Of a stretch of 64,000 nucleotides of DNA, positions 55,354 through 64,000 are shown piece after piece. The DNA is from Roseiarcus sp963770275. GTDB taxonomy: Bacteria > Pseudomonadota > Alphaproteobacteria > Rhizobiales > Beijerinckiaceae. The stretch covers positions 62,001 to 126,000 of the forward strand of contig CAVYPD010000058.1 of the NCBI GenBank assembly GCA_963770275.1, given 5' to 3'. The notes under the pieces are model-generated. The model was given only the letters and a program-made list of their open reading frames with translations, searched no databases and had not been told where the DNA came from. Numbering within the stretch: position 1 is the first letter of the stretch; each line of letters starts with the position of its first letter. The position numbers and the translations under genes were made by a program.

Positions 55354-56920
55354 TCACTCCCACTCGATCGTGCCCGGCGGCTTGCTCGTCACGTCGTAGA
55401 CGACGCGGTTGACGCCTTTGACCTCGTTGATGATGCGCGTCGCGGCACGGCCGAGAAAGGTCATGTCGAAGGGAAAAAAGTCGGCGGTCATGCCGTCGAC
55501 CGAGGTCACCGCGCGCAACGCGCAGACAGAATCGTAAGTGCGCCCGTCGCCCATCACGCCAACCGTGCGCACGGGCAGCAATACGGCGAACGCCTGCCAG
55601 ATTTTGTCGTAGAGGCCCGCTTTGCGGATCTCGTCGAGAAAGATGGCGTCGGCCTTGCGAAGAATATCGAGCTTCTCGCGGGTGATGGTCCCTGGGCAGC
55701 GGACGGCAAGCCCGGGTCCTGGAAAGGGATGGCGGCCGACGAACGTATCCGGCAGTCCAAGCTCACGGCCGAGAGCGCGCACCTCGTCCTTGAACAATTC
55801 GCGCAAAGGCTCGACGAGCTTCATGCGCATGCGTTCGGGCAAGCCGCCGACATTGTGGTGGCTCTTGATGGTCACCGACGGACCGCCGGAAAACGACACG
55901 CTTTCGATCACGTCGGGATAGAGCGTGCCCTGCGCCAGAAAGTCGACCGGTCCTTTGCCGTCGCTCGCGATGCGGCGCGCCTCCGCCTCGAAGGCGTCGA
56001 TGAACAGCCTGCCGATCGTCTTGCGTTTGGCCTCGGGATCGTCGACGCCTTCCAGCGCTTGAATGAACGCCTCGGCCGCGTCGACATGAACGAGCGGAAT
56101 GTTGAAATGGCCGCGAAACAGGCCCACCACTTCGTCCGCTTCGCCCTGGCGCATGAGTCCGTGGTCGACGAACACACAGGTGAGCTGATCGCCGATCGCC
56201 TCGTGAATGAGCACGGCCGCAACCGCCGAAATCGACGCCGCCCGACAAGCCGCAGATCACGCGCGCCTTGCCGACCTGCGCGCGAATGCGGGCGATCTCC
56301 TCGTCACGAAAGGCGGCCATCGTCCAGTCGCCTTTGAGGCCGGCGACCTTGAACAGAAAATTGGCGAGAAGCTTCGCGCCATCGGGCGTATGAACCACCT
56401 CGGGATGGAACATGGTCGTGTAGTAGCGGCGCTTCTCGTCGGCCGCGACCGCGTAGGGCGCGTTCTCCGACACGGCATAGACCCGGAAGCCTTCAGGCAG
56501 GCGCGTGACGCGATCGCCATGGCTCATCCACACCGGATAGTGGCCGCCCGTTTGCCACACGCCGTCGAACAGGGCGCAGGCTTCGAGGATCTCGACATCG
56601 GCCCGGCCGAATTCGGCCGCGTGCCCGCCCTCGACCTTACCGCCGAGCTGCTCGCATAGCGTTTGCTGGCCGTAGCAGATGGCGAGGATCGGAACGCCGC
56701 TTGCGAAAACTTCGGCGGGCGCGCGCGGGCTTCCCGCTTCGGGAACGGAGGCCGGGCCGCCGGACAGGATCACAGCCTTCGGTTTCAGCCGCGCGAAGGC
56801 TTCGGAGGCTTTCGAGAACGGATGGATTTCGCAAAAGACGCCCGCCTCGCGCACACGCCGGGCGATCAGCTGCGTGACTTGCGAGCCGAAGTCGACGATG
56901 AGAACGAAGTCATGGGCCAT
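55354..56920 (-). CDS. guaA: GMP synthase (glutamine-hydrolysing), frameshifted at the PP-loop
   Basis: GuaA makes GMP from XMP, glutamine and ATP. About 521 residues. The amidotransferase domain shows ILSGGPASVPE, nucleophile Cys82 in AICYGQQTLCEQLGG and MFHPEVVHT. One extra base near 56230 (gattcg read as gatttcg) breaks the PP-loop SGGVDS, after which AVAAVLIHEAIGDQLTCVFV resumes. The C-terminus has GRHPFPGPGLAVRCPG and RAVTSVDGMTADFFPF and ends GTIEWE. Because the rest is fully conserved and guaA is normally needed for de novo GMP, the shift is most likely a sequencing error. Confidence 0.93.
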
Positions 56921-56988
56921 GGCGCCTCATGTGGCGGAAGAGAGTGCCAAGCGCAACCCGGACCTCGCTGCCGCCCGGTCGCAGCTCT

Positions 56989-57833
56989 TTATAGCGCCGC
57001 AGCCGCCTCTTTGAGACGCTTGGAGAGCTGCGCTCGTCCGGCGACGGTTGACGACCATCCTCGAGTGACAGCCGTTTGACCGCCGTCGATCACGATGTCT
57101 TGCCCGTTGACGAATCCAGAAGCGTCACTCGCAAGGAACACAGCTGCTTGCGCGATATCGTCGGACAGGCCGGCGCGCGGAATCGGTTGGATCGCCGCGA
57201 ACATTTCTTTGGCAAGGCCCGAAACCTTATCGGCTTCCGCACCCGCAAGTCCTGCGTTCTTTCCGAAGATGCCGGTGACAATTGCGCCAGGCGAGATGGT
57301 GTTGACGCGGATTCCCTTTTCGCCGAGCTCCGCGGCAGCCGAGCGGGTCAATGCGCTAACGGCGCCTTTCGAGGCTGAATAGACATGAGCCGAGAGGCCG
57401 CCGCGGTGTCCGGCCACGCTGCCGATATTGATGATGCTGCCAGAGCCCTTTGGCAGCATCAGCGCGCGCGGCGTGCTTGACGCCGAGGATCACTCCACGA
57501 ACATTGACCGCCAGGACCTGATCGATCGTCGGCACATCGATTTCAGTGATGCTGATCATCGGCGACGGAATTCCGGCGTTGTTCACGAGGCAATCGAGAC
57601 GACCGAACCATTCGAGCGTTCGATCGACCATCGCCTTGATATCGGCCTCGTTGGATACGTCCGCGCGGACGAAACGGACGCCGATGCTGCTTTTCGAGCG
57701 CATGGCCCTCCTCCTCGCGGCGCCCGACAATCACGACCTTCGCTCCTTCCGAGACGAAGGCCTTGGCGATGCCTTCGCCGATGCCGCTCGTACCGCCCGT
57801 CACGATTGCGATTTTTCCGTCCAACGCGCCCAT
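56989..57833 (-). CDS. short-chain dehydrogenase/reductase, two frameshifts
   Basis: About 280 residues. The cofactor motif is IVTGGTSGIGEGIAKAFVSEG. Frame changes occur near 57700 (after EEEGHALEK, resuming SSIGVRFVRADVSNEADI) and near 57470 (after GVKHAARA, resuming MLPKGSGSIINIGSVAG). The catalytic Tyr-Lys pair is HVYSASKGAVSAL, and VNTISPGAIVTGIF follows. LVNNAGIPSPM is present. Substrate unknown. Forms a minus-strand run with the flavin reductase but with 37 bases between. Confidence 0.82.
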
Positions 57834-57870
57834 GTCAGCCTCCGATTGGTGACATGCCTTTGCCGACCGC

Positions 57871-58401
57871 TCAGCCTTTCGTTGCGGCGATGAGCGCCTC
57901 GAGCGATTCCGAAAGCCGCCGCGTGCAAACCGTGTCGGCGAGAATATCGTCCGCTGTCACCGCCTTTCCCGTCAGCGAAATCGACACGAACGCTTCAGGG
58001 ATGAGACGCGCGGCCATCGTGGACAGGATCTCGCGCAAGGACGCCTGTGCGTGAAACGCGCGGGGCGACGTGTTGAGGAGCGCGGTGGGCTTGCCGGCGA
58101 AGGTCTCGCTCGCCACCAGCCAGTCGAGCGCGTTCTTCAGCGCGCCCGGAAGCCCATGGGCGTATTCCGGGGCGGCGATGACGAGCGCGTCGCTCGCATC
58201 GACGAGCGCGCGAAGCGTCTCGACCGGCTCTGGCTTCGGTTTGTCCTCGATGTCATCGTCGGGGTTGAACGGTGGCAGCGTTGCGAGATCGCTGTACAGG
58301 AGCAGCTTGACGCCCTCGGGCGCGAGCCGAGCCAGCGCCTCCAACGCCGCCGTGTTGGTTGACGCGCGGCGCAGACTTCCAGAGATGGCGAGGACGCGCA
58401 T
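57871..58401 (-). CDS. NADPH-dependent FMN reductase
   Basis: A 176-residue flavodoxin-like reductase of the NADPH-dependent FMN/azo/chromate reductase group. VLAISGSLRRASTNTAALEAL binds the FMN phosphate, and APEYAHGLPGALKNALDWLV is the second signature. AFAGKPTALLNTSPR-type sequence follows. Starts at ATG 58401. Reduces free FMN or quinones, so a redox role is probable. Confidence 0.88.
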   Translation of the reverse strand: MRVLAISGSLRRASTNTAALEALARLAPEGVKLLLYSDLATLPPFNPDDDIEDKPKPEPVETLRALVDASDALVIAAPEYAHGLPGALKNALDWLVASETFAGKPTALLNTSPRAFHAQASLREILSTMAARLIPEAFVSISLTGKAVTADDILADTVCTRRLSESLEALIAATKG

Positions 58402-58476
58402 GGGCTTGGTCGGAGGACGGGAAATCGCTCATCGAGTCGCCGCCCCATGGTTAGGCTCAGCCGGCGCGGTCGATGC

Positions 58477-58931
58477 TTAATCCTCGTCGCCGGGCCAGAC
58501 GATCGAACGCTGCATGATCTCGGCGTCCTCGAAAGGACGCCGCGCGGGAAAGATACTCAAGGGCAAGCCGGTCTCGTTTGCTGCTCAAGCCGCGCGTCTT
58601 CGTAGGCAGCCTCCAGCGCTTCGTCGACTTGGGATTTTAGTTCCGGACTTTTTTGCAGCTGCCGCTCGGCGCGTCGTCGTTGCTCCCGGATGGTCAGGGT
58701 CCACGAGCAGCTTCGCATGGAGGGCTGATGGTCCCACTTAAGCAAATGGAGCATGAGGACGCGGATAGCGCTCTCCAATTTGTCATATTGCTCCTCGCCC
58801 ACGTCATCGATCTCCTCCGCTATTGCTGCGGCGTCGATTTCCGAGAGCCGGCCGGCGCGCAGAAGCTCGGCCTGACGGCGCGCCCATGAATAAAGATCAA
58901 CCTCTTTCGCGGCGGCCCGTTCGTTCTTCAC
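58477..58931 (-). CDS. DUF29 family protein, frameshifted
   Basis: About 150 residues. DLYSWARRQAELLRAGRLSE, AIAEEIDDVGEEQYDKLESA, LMLHLLKWDHQP and SWTLTIREQRRRAERQLQ are the DUF29 hallmarks. GTG 58931 is the likely start. One extra base near 58575 shifts the frame after ARLEQQ; the corrected tail reads NETGLPLSIFPARRPF and ends in an acidic PGDED at 58477. The function of DUF29 is unknown; such proteins are common in alphaproteobacteria and cyanobacteria. Confidence 0.8.
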
Positions 58932-58969
58932 GGACCGCGCGCTCGACCATCGCTGTTTCCTTACGCCCC

Positions 58970-59974
58970 TCAGCTCAAAGCGATGTTCAGCGCGCTCTCC
59001 GGCAGCTCCTGGCCAAAGCAACGCTGGTAGAATTCGGCGACCAGGGTCCGCTCCAGTTCGTCGCACTTGTTGAGGAAGGTCAAGCGGAACGCGAAACCGA
59101 CGTCCTTGAAGATTTCCGCGTTCTCCGCCCAGGTGATGCAGGTACGCGGGCTCATCACCGTCGACAAATCACCATTGACGAAGGCGTTACGCGTCAGATC
59201 GGCGACGCGAACCATCTTGTTGACGATGTCGCGCCCGTCCTTGCGCGCCCGGTGCGCAGGCGACTTGGCGAGCACAATGTCGACTTCCTTGTCGTGCGGC
59301 AGATAGTTGAGCGTGGCGACAATCGACCAGCGATCCATCTGACCCTGATTGATCTGCTGCGTGCCATGATAGAGGCCGGATGTGTCGCCGAGCCCGACCG
59401 TGTTGGCGGTCGCGAACAGACGGAACCCCGGATGCGGCCGAATGACGCGGCGCTGATCGAGCAAGGTCAGGCGGCCCGAAATCTCCAGCACCCGCTGGAT
59501 AACGAACATCACGTCGGGACGGCCCGCATCATACTCATCGAAGCACAACGCGATATTGTTCTGGATCGCCCAGGGCAACATTCCGTCGCGAAACTCCGTA
59601 ACCTGCTTGCCCTCCTTGAGCACGATCGCGTCCTTACCGACGAGATCGATGCGGGAGACGTGGCTGTCGAGGTTGATGCGCACACAAGGCCAGTTAAGGC
59701 GCGCGGCGATCTGCTCGACGTGTGTAGACTTGCCCGTGCCGTGATAACCCGTAATCATCACGCGGCGGTTGAAGGCGAAGCCCGCTAGGATCGCGAGCGT
59801 CGTGTCCCGGTCGAACAGATAGTCCGGATCGAGATCGGGAACGTGTTCGTCGCTCCCCGAATAGCCAGCGACCTCCATATCGGAATCGATGCCGAACGCC
59901 TTTCGCACCGATACGCGCGTGTCAGGCAGACCGGGCGCCGGTTGGGATCCCACCATGGCTTGTACCGAATTCAT
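58970..59974 (-). CDS. cobS: aerobic cobaltochelatase AAA+ subunit CobS
   Basis: A 334-residue AAA+ ATPase that drives cobalt insertion into hydrogenobyrinate diamide together with CobN and CobT. Walker A is GYHGTGKSTHVEQIAARL, Walker B is IALCFDEYDAGRPDVMF, and sensor I lies in GFRLFATANTVGLGD. The N-terminus (VSVRKAFGIDSDMEVAGYSG) is specific to CobS. ATG 59974 is used, with ggagg inside an earlier in-frame start codon context. CobT, often the next gene, is not found downstream in this window. Confidence 0.92.
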   Translation of the reverse strand: MNSVQAMVGSQPAPGLPDTRVSVRKAFGIDSDMEVAGYSGSDEHVPDLDPDYLFDRDTTLAILAGFAFNRRVMITGYHGTGKSTHVEQIAARLNWPCVRINLDSHVSRIDLVGKDAIVLKEGKQVTEFRDGMLPWAIQNNIALCFDEYDAGRPDVMFVIQRVLEISGRLTLLDQRRVIRPHPGFRLFATANTVGLGDTSGLYHGTQQINQGQMDRWSIVATLNYLPHDKEVDIVLAKSPAHRARKDGRDIVNKMVRVADLTRNAFVNGDLSTVMSPRTCITWAENAEIFKDVGFAFRLTFLNKCDELERTLVAEFYQRCFGQELPESALNIALS

Positions 59975-60114
59975 AGGGTCCTCCACGCTCTTCCGCAGCC
60001 AGAAGAGAGCGACTTTCTCATACTCGAATTCCGGGCGCGGGCAAAAAGCGAGCGCTCACAGCAATATCTTAACCGCCAGAATGGCGCGCCGTTCCACGGG
60101 CGCCAACCCTGCAA

Positions 60115-60711
60115 TCAGACGAGCTTATTGGCGCGCAGGAAATTGTAGGCCTGAATGATCTCACGCAATCTTTCTTCCGACGAACGATCACCCCCGTTCG
60201 CGTCCGGATGATGGCGTTTGACCAATTCCTTATATCTCGATTTGATTTTCGCGGGAGTCGCGTCGCCGCCAAGTTCGAGCGTCAACAAGGCCTTGATCGC
60301 GAGAGCATTGTAGCGTGGCGGCGGCTCGGTCTGCGGCGGCTTGCCTTTCGCTCCGCGCCGGCGCGCGGCGCGGGCCTCGGCAAAAACCAATTCATCGACG
60401 GGCTGGCCGGCCGCCGCCGCCCGCGCGCCCATCTTCCAAGTTGGACGGTGGCCGACCGCGTCGGCTTGGCGATACCTAGCCATGGAAGCGTCGTCCATGC
60501 CGCGAAAGTAGTCGTAAGAAGCGTTGTATTCCCGCACGTGATCGCGGCAAAAGCTGAAATACTCGCCCTCGCGCTCGCGGCCCTTTGGCGCACGGAACAC
60601 CCCTTCGGCCGCGCAGCCGGGAAAAGAACAAGGGGTCGTCGGCGCTTTTTCCGGCGCGCGCTCGGCCTTCTTGACCCGGATACCGTCGAACAGACGAGAG
60701 TTCAAATCCAT
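60115..60711 (-). CDS. DnaJ-domain protein
   Basis: A 198-residue protein with a C-terminal J domain. LGGDATPAKIKSRYKELVKR and the HPD motif in HHPDANGGDRSSEERLREI lie at about residues 135-190, where a classical DnaJ has it at the start. The N-terminal half contains four cysteines or histidines (PCSFPGCAAEG, FSFCRDHVREYN) that may bind zinc. In Rhizobiales this gene usually neighbours cobS and bolA, as here. It probably activates an Hsp70. Confidence 0.87.
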   Translation of the reverse strand: MDLNSRLFDGIRVKKAERAPEKAPTTPCSFPGCAAEGVFRAPKGREREGEYFSFCRDHVREYNASYDYFRGMDDASMARYRQADAVGHRPTWKMGARAAAAGQPVDELVFAEARAARRRGAKGKPPQTEPPPRYNALAIKALLTLELGGDATPAKIKSRYKELVKRHHPDANGGDRSSEERLREIIQAYNFLRANKLV

Positions 60712-60872
60712 GTCATGACCTTTATGACCGCCGACGCCATCGGGCAAGCCCGAAACGCCCGACGCCAGCAAAAGCCAGCAAATCGTGTGCCGATCGGGAT
60801 ATTCCAGCCCCCTACCCAGCGTAAGATATGTAGGGTCGCGATCTGCTTAACGGGAGTGCTCAAACCGTGATC

Positions 60873-61136
60873 ATGCACGAGAGAATTGTCGCGCGTCTGA
60901 CGGCGGCGCTCGATCCCGTTCTCCTCGACGTCGTCGACGAGTCCGATCGTCACGCGGGGCATGCGGGCGCACGAGCCGGCGGAGGCACGCATTATCGCGT
61001 CCGGGTGGTGTCCGCCAAGTTCGAGCGCCGCAGCCGAGTCGAGCGGCACCGTCTCGTCTACGAGCTTTTAACGGCGGAATTCGCCGATGGGCTGCATGCT
61101 CTAGCCTTGGTCGCAAAGGCGCCCGGCGAACCATGA
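60873..61136 (+). CDS. bolA: BolA family protein
   Basis: An 87-residue BolA protein, partner of monothiol glutaredoxins in iron-sulfur cluster handling. MHERIVARLTAALDPVLLDV precedes VDESDRHAGHAG, where the conserved His lies, and VERHRLVYELLTAEFADGLHAL carries the second conserved His-Arg region. ATG 60873 is preferred; a GTG six bases earlier is possible. The stop overlaps the next gene start by atga. It is divergent from the DnaJ-domain gene. Confidence 0.92.
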   Translation: MHERIVARLTAALDPVLLDVVDESDRHAGHAGARAGGGTHYRVRVVSAKFERRSRVERHRLVYELLTAEFADGLHALALVAKAPGEP

Positions 61137-61711
61137 CGGCGGATCGGCTCCCCGATTCGTTCGGGCCCTACGCTTTTACGCTTGCGCCTGCCGAAGCCGA
61201 AGCCGCCGCCGCTCGCGCTGGACTGCGCACGGCGCTCAAAGGCGGATTGCTCACTGCTCACGTTGCGCCTCTGACCGCCTTCGCGCTGGTCATGGCTTTT
61301 GCGACGATCCTGGCGCTGACCGGTCTCATCAGTCGCCGCGCCGGCGAGGCGACGATCATTTTGGCCGCTGCCGCGTTCATGATCCAGCGACTGGTCAGTC
61401 ATTGGCGGATTCGCGGCGCGCGCAGCGCCGGTCAGGCCGCGATCGGGCGCCTTCGATCGGCGGCCGCGCTCAAGGCCACGTTCGGCGATGAAGGCCTTTC
61501 GTTTGATATGGACGGGCGCACATTGAACCTGCGCTACGCCGATTGCGAACAGGCGGAAGACGCTGGCGGTCTCATTTACATATGGCCGCGGAACGGCGCG
61601 CCAATCGTCGTGCCAACTCGAGCGCTGGCTGACGCCGAGGAAGCCACGCGCCTCCTTTCCTGCCTCTCGGCTCGGATCGGGAATAAGCGGCGAGCGGGTC
61701 TCGCGGGTTAG
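61133..61711 (+). CDS. YcxB-like membrane protein
   Basis: A 192-residue protein with two adjacent transmembrane helices (about residues 45-66 and 72-90) and a C-terminal soluble domain (FGDEGLSFDMDGRTLNLRYA, YIWPRNGAPIVVPTRAL) like the YcxB/DUF domain of small membrane proteins. It is coupled to bolA by a four-base overlap and ends 11 bases before the convergent transpeptidase gene. Function unknown. Confidence 0.72.
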   Translation: MTADRLPDSFGPYAFTLAPAEAEAAAARAGLRTALKGGLLTAHVAPLTAFALVMAFATILALTGLISRRAGEATIILAAAAFMIQRLVSHWRIRGARSAGQAAIGRLRSAAALKATFGDEGLSFDMDGRTLNLRYADCEQAEDAGGLIYIWPRNGAPIVVPTRALADAEEATRLLSCLSARIGNKRRAGLAG

Positions 61712-61722
61712 CGCGATCATTC

Positions 61723-63112
61723 TTACTGCGGCGACACCTGTGGCCGGCTCGGAATCGGACGCGTCAGCCGGAGCTTCGGCAGAATTTCGTCGCGTCGGCG
61801 GGGTCGGCGGCGTATGCAGCGACGCCAAATGCACATTGTCGCGCTGCGGGGGGAGAGGCGAGGCAGGAACCTGTTGATCGGGATCAGTCGCCGCGGCCGC
61901 GATCGGCGGAGGCGCAGCGTCCTGACCGCCAAGGTGCAGCCACTTTTGAACGTTCTTGGCGCCCCCGGTCACCCCGCCAAGCATCCCGGCCGGCTGATTC
62001 GGCGTAGAGGCGGCGGCCACTGTGGTTGAAGCTGGCTGCGCCGCCGGAGCCTCGACGGGCGCCGGCGCAGCGCTCGCGACACGCTTCTTGTCGGCATCCG
62101 CCACAGCGACCTTCACCGCCGCGGACACCGGCTTCGCCCGGTCGTTGAGGACGATTTCCTGCGGTCCGCTCGCCAGGGCCTCCGGGTCGCTCACGTCCTT
62201 GTAGCCGGTGAAGGCCGGATTTTGGCCGCCGTCGGCGTAGACCAGACGAATAGGCTTGACGCCAGTCGCCGCGAGCTCGGCGACCTTCGCCTCGTCCTCG
62301 TTCGCTTTTTCGGCGACCTGCGCCTCGACATTCGGATCGCGCTTCAGCGCCGGGCAGGCTTCGCTGCCGGAAACCTCATCTTTCGTGGTCGCGTCGAAGA
62401 CATAGTGCTTGCCGCAGACCAGGACGGACGGCTCATTCTTGGTGACCTCGAAATGGTCGGAGCCATCTTTGAGGTTTTTCCAGAAATCGATGTTGGGATC
62501 GAGCCGGAACTTGGCCATGTTCTGGGCCGTCATGTGGAACGGATAGGACTGGAGCTGGATCTCGCGCTGGCCGCCCGCGAACGAGTCTCGCGCGATCGCG
62601 TAAATGTCGGCGACCTGCTCGTCGGTCATCGAGAAGCAGCCGGCAGATGAACAGACGCCGTGCACCATTACACTGCCGCCGGTGCGCCCATAGGCCCGGT
62701 CGTAGGCGTTCGGGTATCCGACGTTGAACGCCAGATAATAGTGGGAATTGGGGTTCATTTGCCCCGGCGCGATCGAGTAGAAGCCTTCCGGCACCTGCAT
62801 GTCGCCTTCGCGCTTCTTCGGACCGAGTTGTCCCGACCAGCGGCACATCGGGTAGGTCTTGAGCAGCGCATATTCGCCGTTCGACTTCATCTTCCAGATT
62901 TCGAGCTCGGCCTCCTTCTTGTAGGTCCGGATGACCGTCGGCGAGGAGGGCGTGGTGTCGAGCGCCTCCATCTTGGCAAGCGTGGCGCTGGAAATCGGCT
63001 GCTGAGATCGCGCAGAGCTCTGATCAAGATAGGAATCGTCGCAGCCGGCAATCAATGCACACACTGCGACGGTCAGTCCAACGGCGGTCCCGCGCCGGAT
63101 GATGGAGTTCAT
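61723..63112 (-). CDS. L,D-transpeptidase (YkuD) lipoprotein, frameshifted near the 3' end
   Basis: About 462 residues. Type II signal peptide with lipobox LIAGC (Cys24). The YkuD domain covers about residues 55-190; the catalytic motif HGVCSSAGCFSM contains the conserved His and Cys. A long Pro/Ala-rich C-terminal tail follows. Uncorrected, the frame would run over the convergent YcxB gene; one base shift near 61800 gives a sensible end (DEILPKLRLTRPIPSRPQ-VSPQ) at 61723. The enzyme cross-links peptidoglycan or anchors outer-membrane proteins to it. Confidence 0.85.
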
Positions 63113-63274
63113 CGATCTCCCCGCATTCGACCCGACTCTTAAGCGCGCGGGCGCCAAAAGTCCACCCGGCTATCAAGAGCAGCCGTCCTTACCTACCCGT
63201 TAACGGATTGTCTTCCCGACCCAAATTGCGGGTCGGAATCAAAGCAATACGGTTAAATTGCGGGGCCTCGGCCT

Positions 63275-63745
63275 TCACCAGCGGTCGGAAAGCGGCGCGG
63301 AATCGAAGATCTCAGCCAGCCTCGCTCGAGTGGCCCTCGTCGTTCCTTCCGGGAGTGCAAGACGTGGGAAAAAGCGCGCTTCGCGGATTTCCCAATCCGG
63401 CGTGCGCTCGCCCAGGACCCGGAAGTTTCGGACCACATAAGCGGCGACATGGTCGCGCTTCGACGTTTGGGTGTTGAAGAAGAGCCCGTGCAGGACGGGC
63501 GGCCCTTCCAGCGCAATGCAGGCTTCCTCCTCGAGTTCGCGTGTCACGGACTCGACGCAGGTCTCTCCGACCTCCACGCCGCCGCCTGGAAAATGCCAGC
63601 CGGAAACGTAGCCGTGTCTCACCAGCATGACTTCGTCGTCGGCGCTGATCACAATTCCGCGAACGCCAAGCGACATCGGCCGCGTGACGAGGAAGCCCAA
63701 GTGCAAGACACGGAGCCTCAGCCTTTCTCCGATCGACGCGGCCAT
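63275..63745 (-). CDS. NUDIX hydrolase
   Basis: A 156-residue pyrophosphohydrolase. The Nudix box is complete: GGGVEVGETCVESVTRELEEE followed by A, with the GX5EX7REUXEE pattern near residues 62-84. VLHGLFFNTQTSKRDHVAAY lies after it. ATG 63745 (MAASIGERLRLRVL) is preferred because the longer frame runs into the divergent phosphoesterase gene. Substrate not predictable. Confidence 0.88.
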   Translation of the reverse strand: MAASIGERLRLRVLHLGFLVTRPMSLGVRGIVISADDEVMLVRHGYVSGWHFPGGGVEVGETCVESVTRELEEEACIALEGPPVLHGLFFNTQTSKRDHVAAYVVRNFRVLGERTPDWEIREARFFPRLALPEGTTRATRARLAEIFDSAPLSDRW

Positions 63746-63864
63746 ATTGCGGATGCTCCCGACCCCACCAGGATTGTCTTTCCGTTCAAGCAATCTTATT
63801 TCCACCCGGTCAATGGCTCGAGGCCTCCTCGCCTTGGCGGATCGCCAAGAAGGGCGCCCGTGGA

Positions 63865-64000
63865 TGAGCTTCGTCATTGCGCATATCACCGATCCGCATT
63901 TGAGCCCGGCGCCCATGCCTGGCTTTTCGGATTTGCGGCTCAAGCGCGTCATGGGCTTCATCAATTGGAAGCGCGGACGCGAACGGCTCAACGACATGGG
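63865..64000 (+). CDS. metallophosphoesterase, 3' part outside window
   Basis: Only the first 45 codons are present: MSFVIAHITDPHLSPAPMPG, then FSDLRLKRVMGFINWKRGR. The motif HITDPHLSP is the first metal-binding block (D-x-H) of calcineurin-type phosphoesterases. The ATG is divergent from the NUDIX gene, 119 bases away. The enzyme may cleave cyclic nucleotides or phosphodiesters; nothing more can be said from the fragment. Confidence 0.8.

Noticed and set aside
1..63112. Programmed frameshifting or recoding as an explanation for the many split genes.
   Set aside because: The sites share no slippery heptamer or downstream structure, occur in unrelated genes, and nearly all need removal of one base, which is the pattern of insertion errors.
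61058..63157. A 699-residue version of the L,D-transpeptidase that overlaps the YcxB and bolA genes.
   Set aside because: The overlapping part is antisense to well-conserved genes. A single-base shift near 61800 gives a stop at 61723, just outside the convergent gene.
1..64000. CRISPR array.
   Set aside because: No set of regularly spaced direct repeats of 23-40 bases was seen; the iterated 10-mers at 7.5 and 48.7 kb are too short and lack spacers.

Overview
The window is GC-rich and gene-dense. It reads as alphaproteobacterial, most likely Hyphomicrobiales (Rhizobiales): inositol catabolism genes iolD-iolE-iolB, several binding-protein ABC importers for small nutrients, a cobS / DnaJ-domain / bolA neighbourhood, and REP-like intergenic palindromes of the kind common in that order. 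Species cannot be named from this sequence. Layout. 1-5.1 kb (+): iolD (cut by the window edge), iolE, iolB, a Gfo/Idh/MocA dehydrogenase and a GNAT acetyltransferase. 5.4-6.9 kb (-): a haloalkane dehalogenase of the DhaA type translationally coupled to a TetR regulator, with a perfect 22-bp palindrome just upstream. 7.1-9.9 kb (+): a small unknown protein, an AT-rich iterated repeat, then an acyl-CoA dehydrogenase overlapping a phosphotransferase-fold protein. 10.1-11.2 kb: tRNA-Ser(CGA) followed by relics of a type I restriction-modification hsdM gene and a TIR domain, so a decayed island. 11.2-22.4 kb (-): one 11-gene carbohydrate or polyol operon (three xylose-isomerase-like TIM barrels, a MocA dehydrogenase, binding protein, two permeases, two different ATPases, a small membrane protein, a DJ-1/PfpI protein) with a recognisable promoter overlapped by an inverted-repeat operator. 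22.8-23.7 kb: a broken IS1182-type transposase. 24.0-32.3 kb: a glycine betaine/proline-type importer (proX-proW-proV, -), then a dimethylglycine/sarcosine-type dehydrogenase (+) and a DgcA-like flavin/FeS demethylase (-), together a plausible betaine uptake and demethylation module. 32.5-39.3 kb: an IS6-family relic, nucleoside hydrolase (+), and a BMP-type nucleoside ABC importer with a short-chain dehydrogenase (-). 39.7-47.6 kb (-): an eight-gene operon amiC-amiR-permease-permease-binding protein-formamidase/acetamidase-ATPase-ATPase, that is, an amide sensor and ANTAR antiterminator placed over an oligopeptide-type importer and its amidase. 48-55 kb: an exported VOC-fold protein, small accessory genes, a third MocA dehydrogenase, a RibD-like reductase, a duplicated scrap of the guaA 3' end, an AraC/GlxA regulator, a DUF899 protein and a DJ-1 protein. 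55.4-64 kb: housekeeping genes guaA, an SDR, an FMN reductase, a DUF29 protein, cobS, a DnaJ-domain protein, bolA, a YcxB-like protein, an L,D-transpeptidase lipoprotein, a NUDIX hydrolase and the start of a metallophosphoesterase. Sequence quality. More than twenty genes, including the normally conserved guaA, are broken by single-base indels, nearly all extra bases, while conservation continues on both sides. I read most of these as consensus sequencing errors rather than gene decay. Genuine decay is limited to the hsdM/TIR relics, the IS1182 transposase (which also carries a nonsense codon), the IS6 scrap and the guaA scrap. Most notable observations: the two ATPases of the 11-gene operon carry complementary defects that would leave exactly one canonical ATP site; an AmiC/AmiR-controlled amide import operon has a leader with competing hairpins; stem-loops follow the binding-protein genes of all four ABC operons; and a guaA 3'-end duplication flanks a three-gene cassette.
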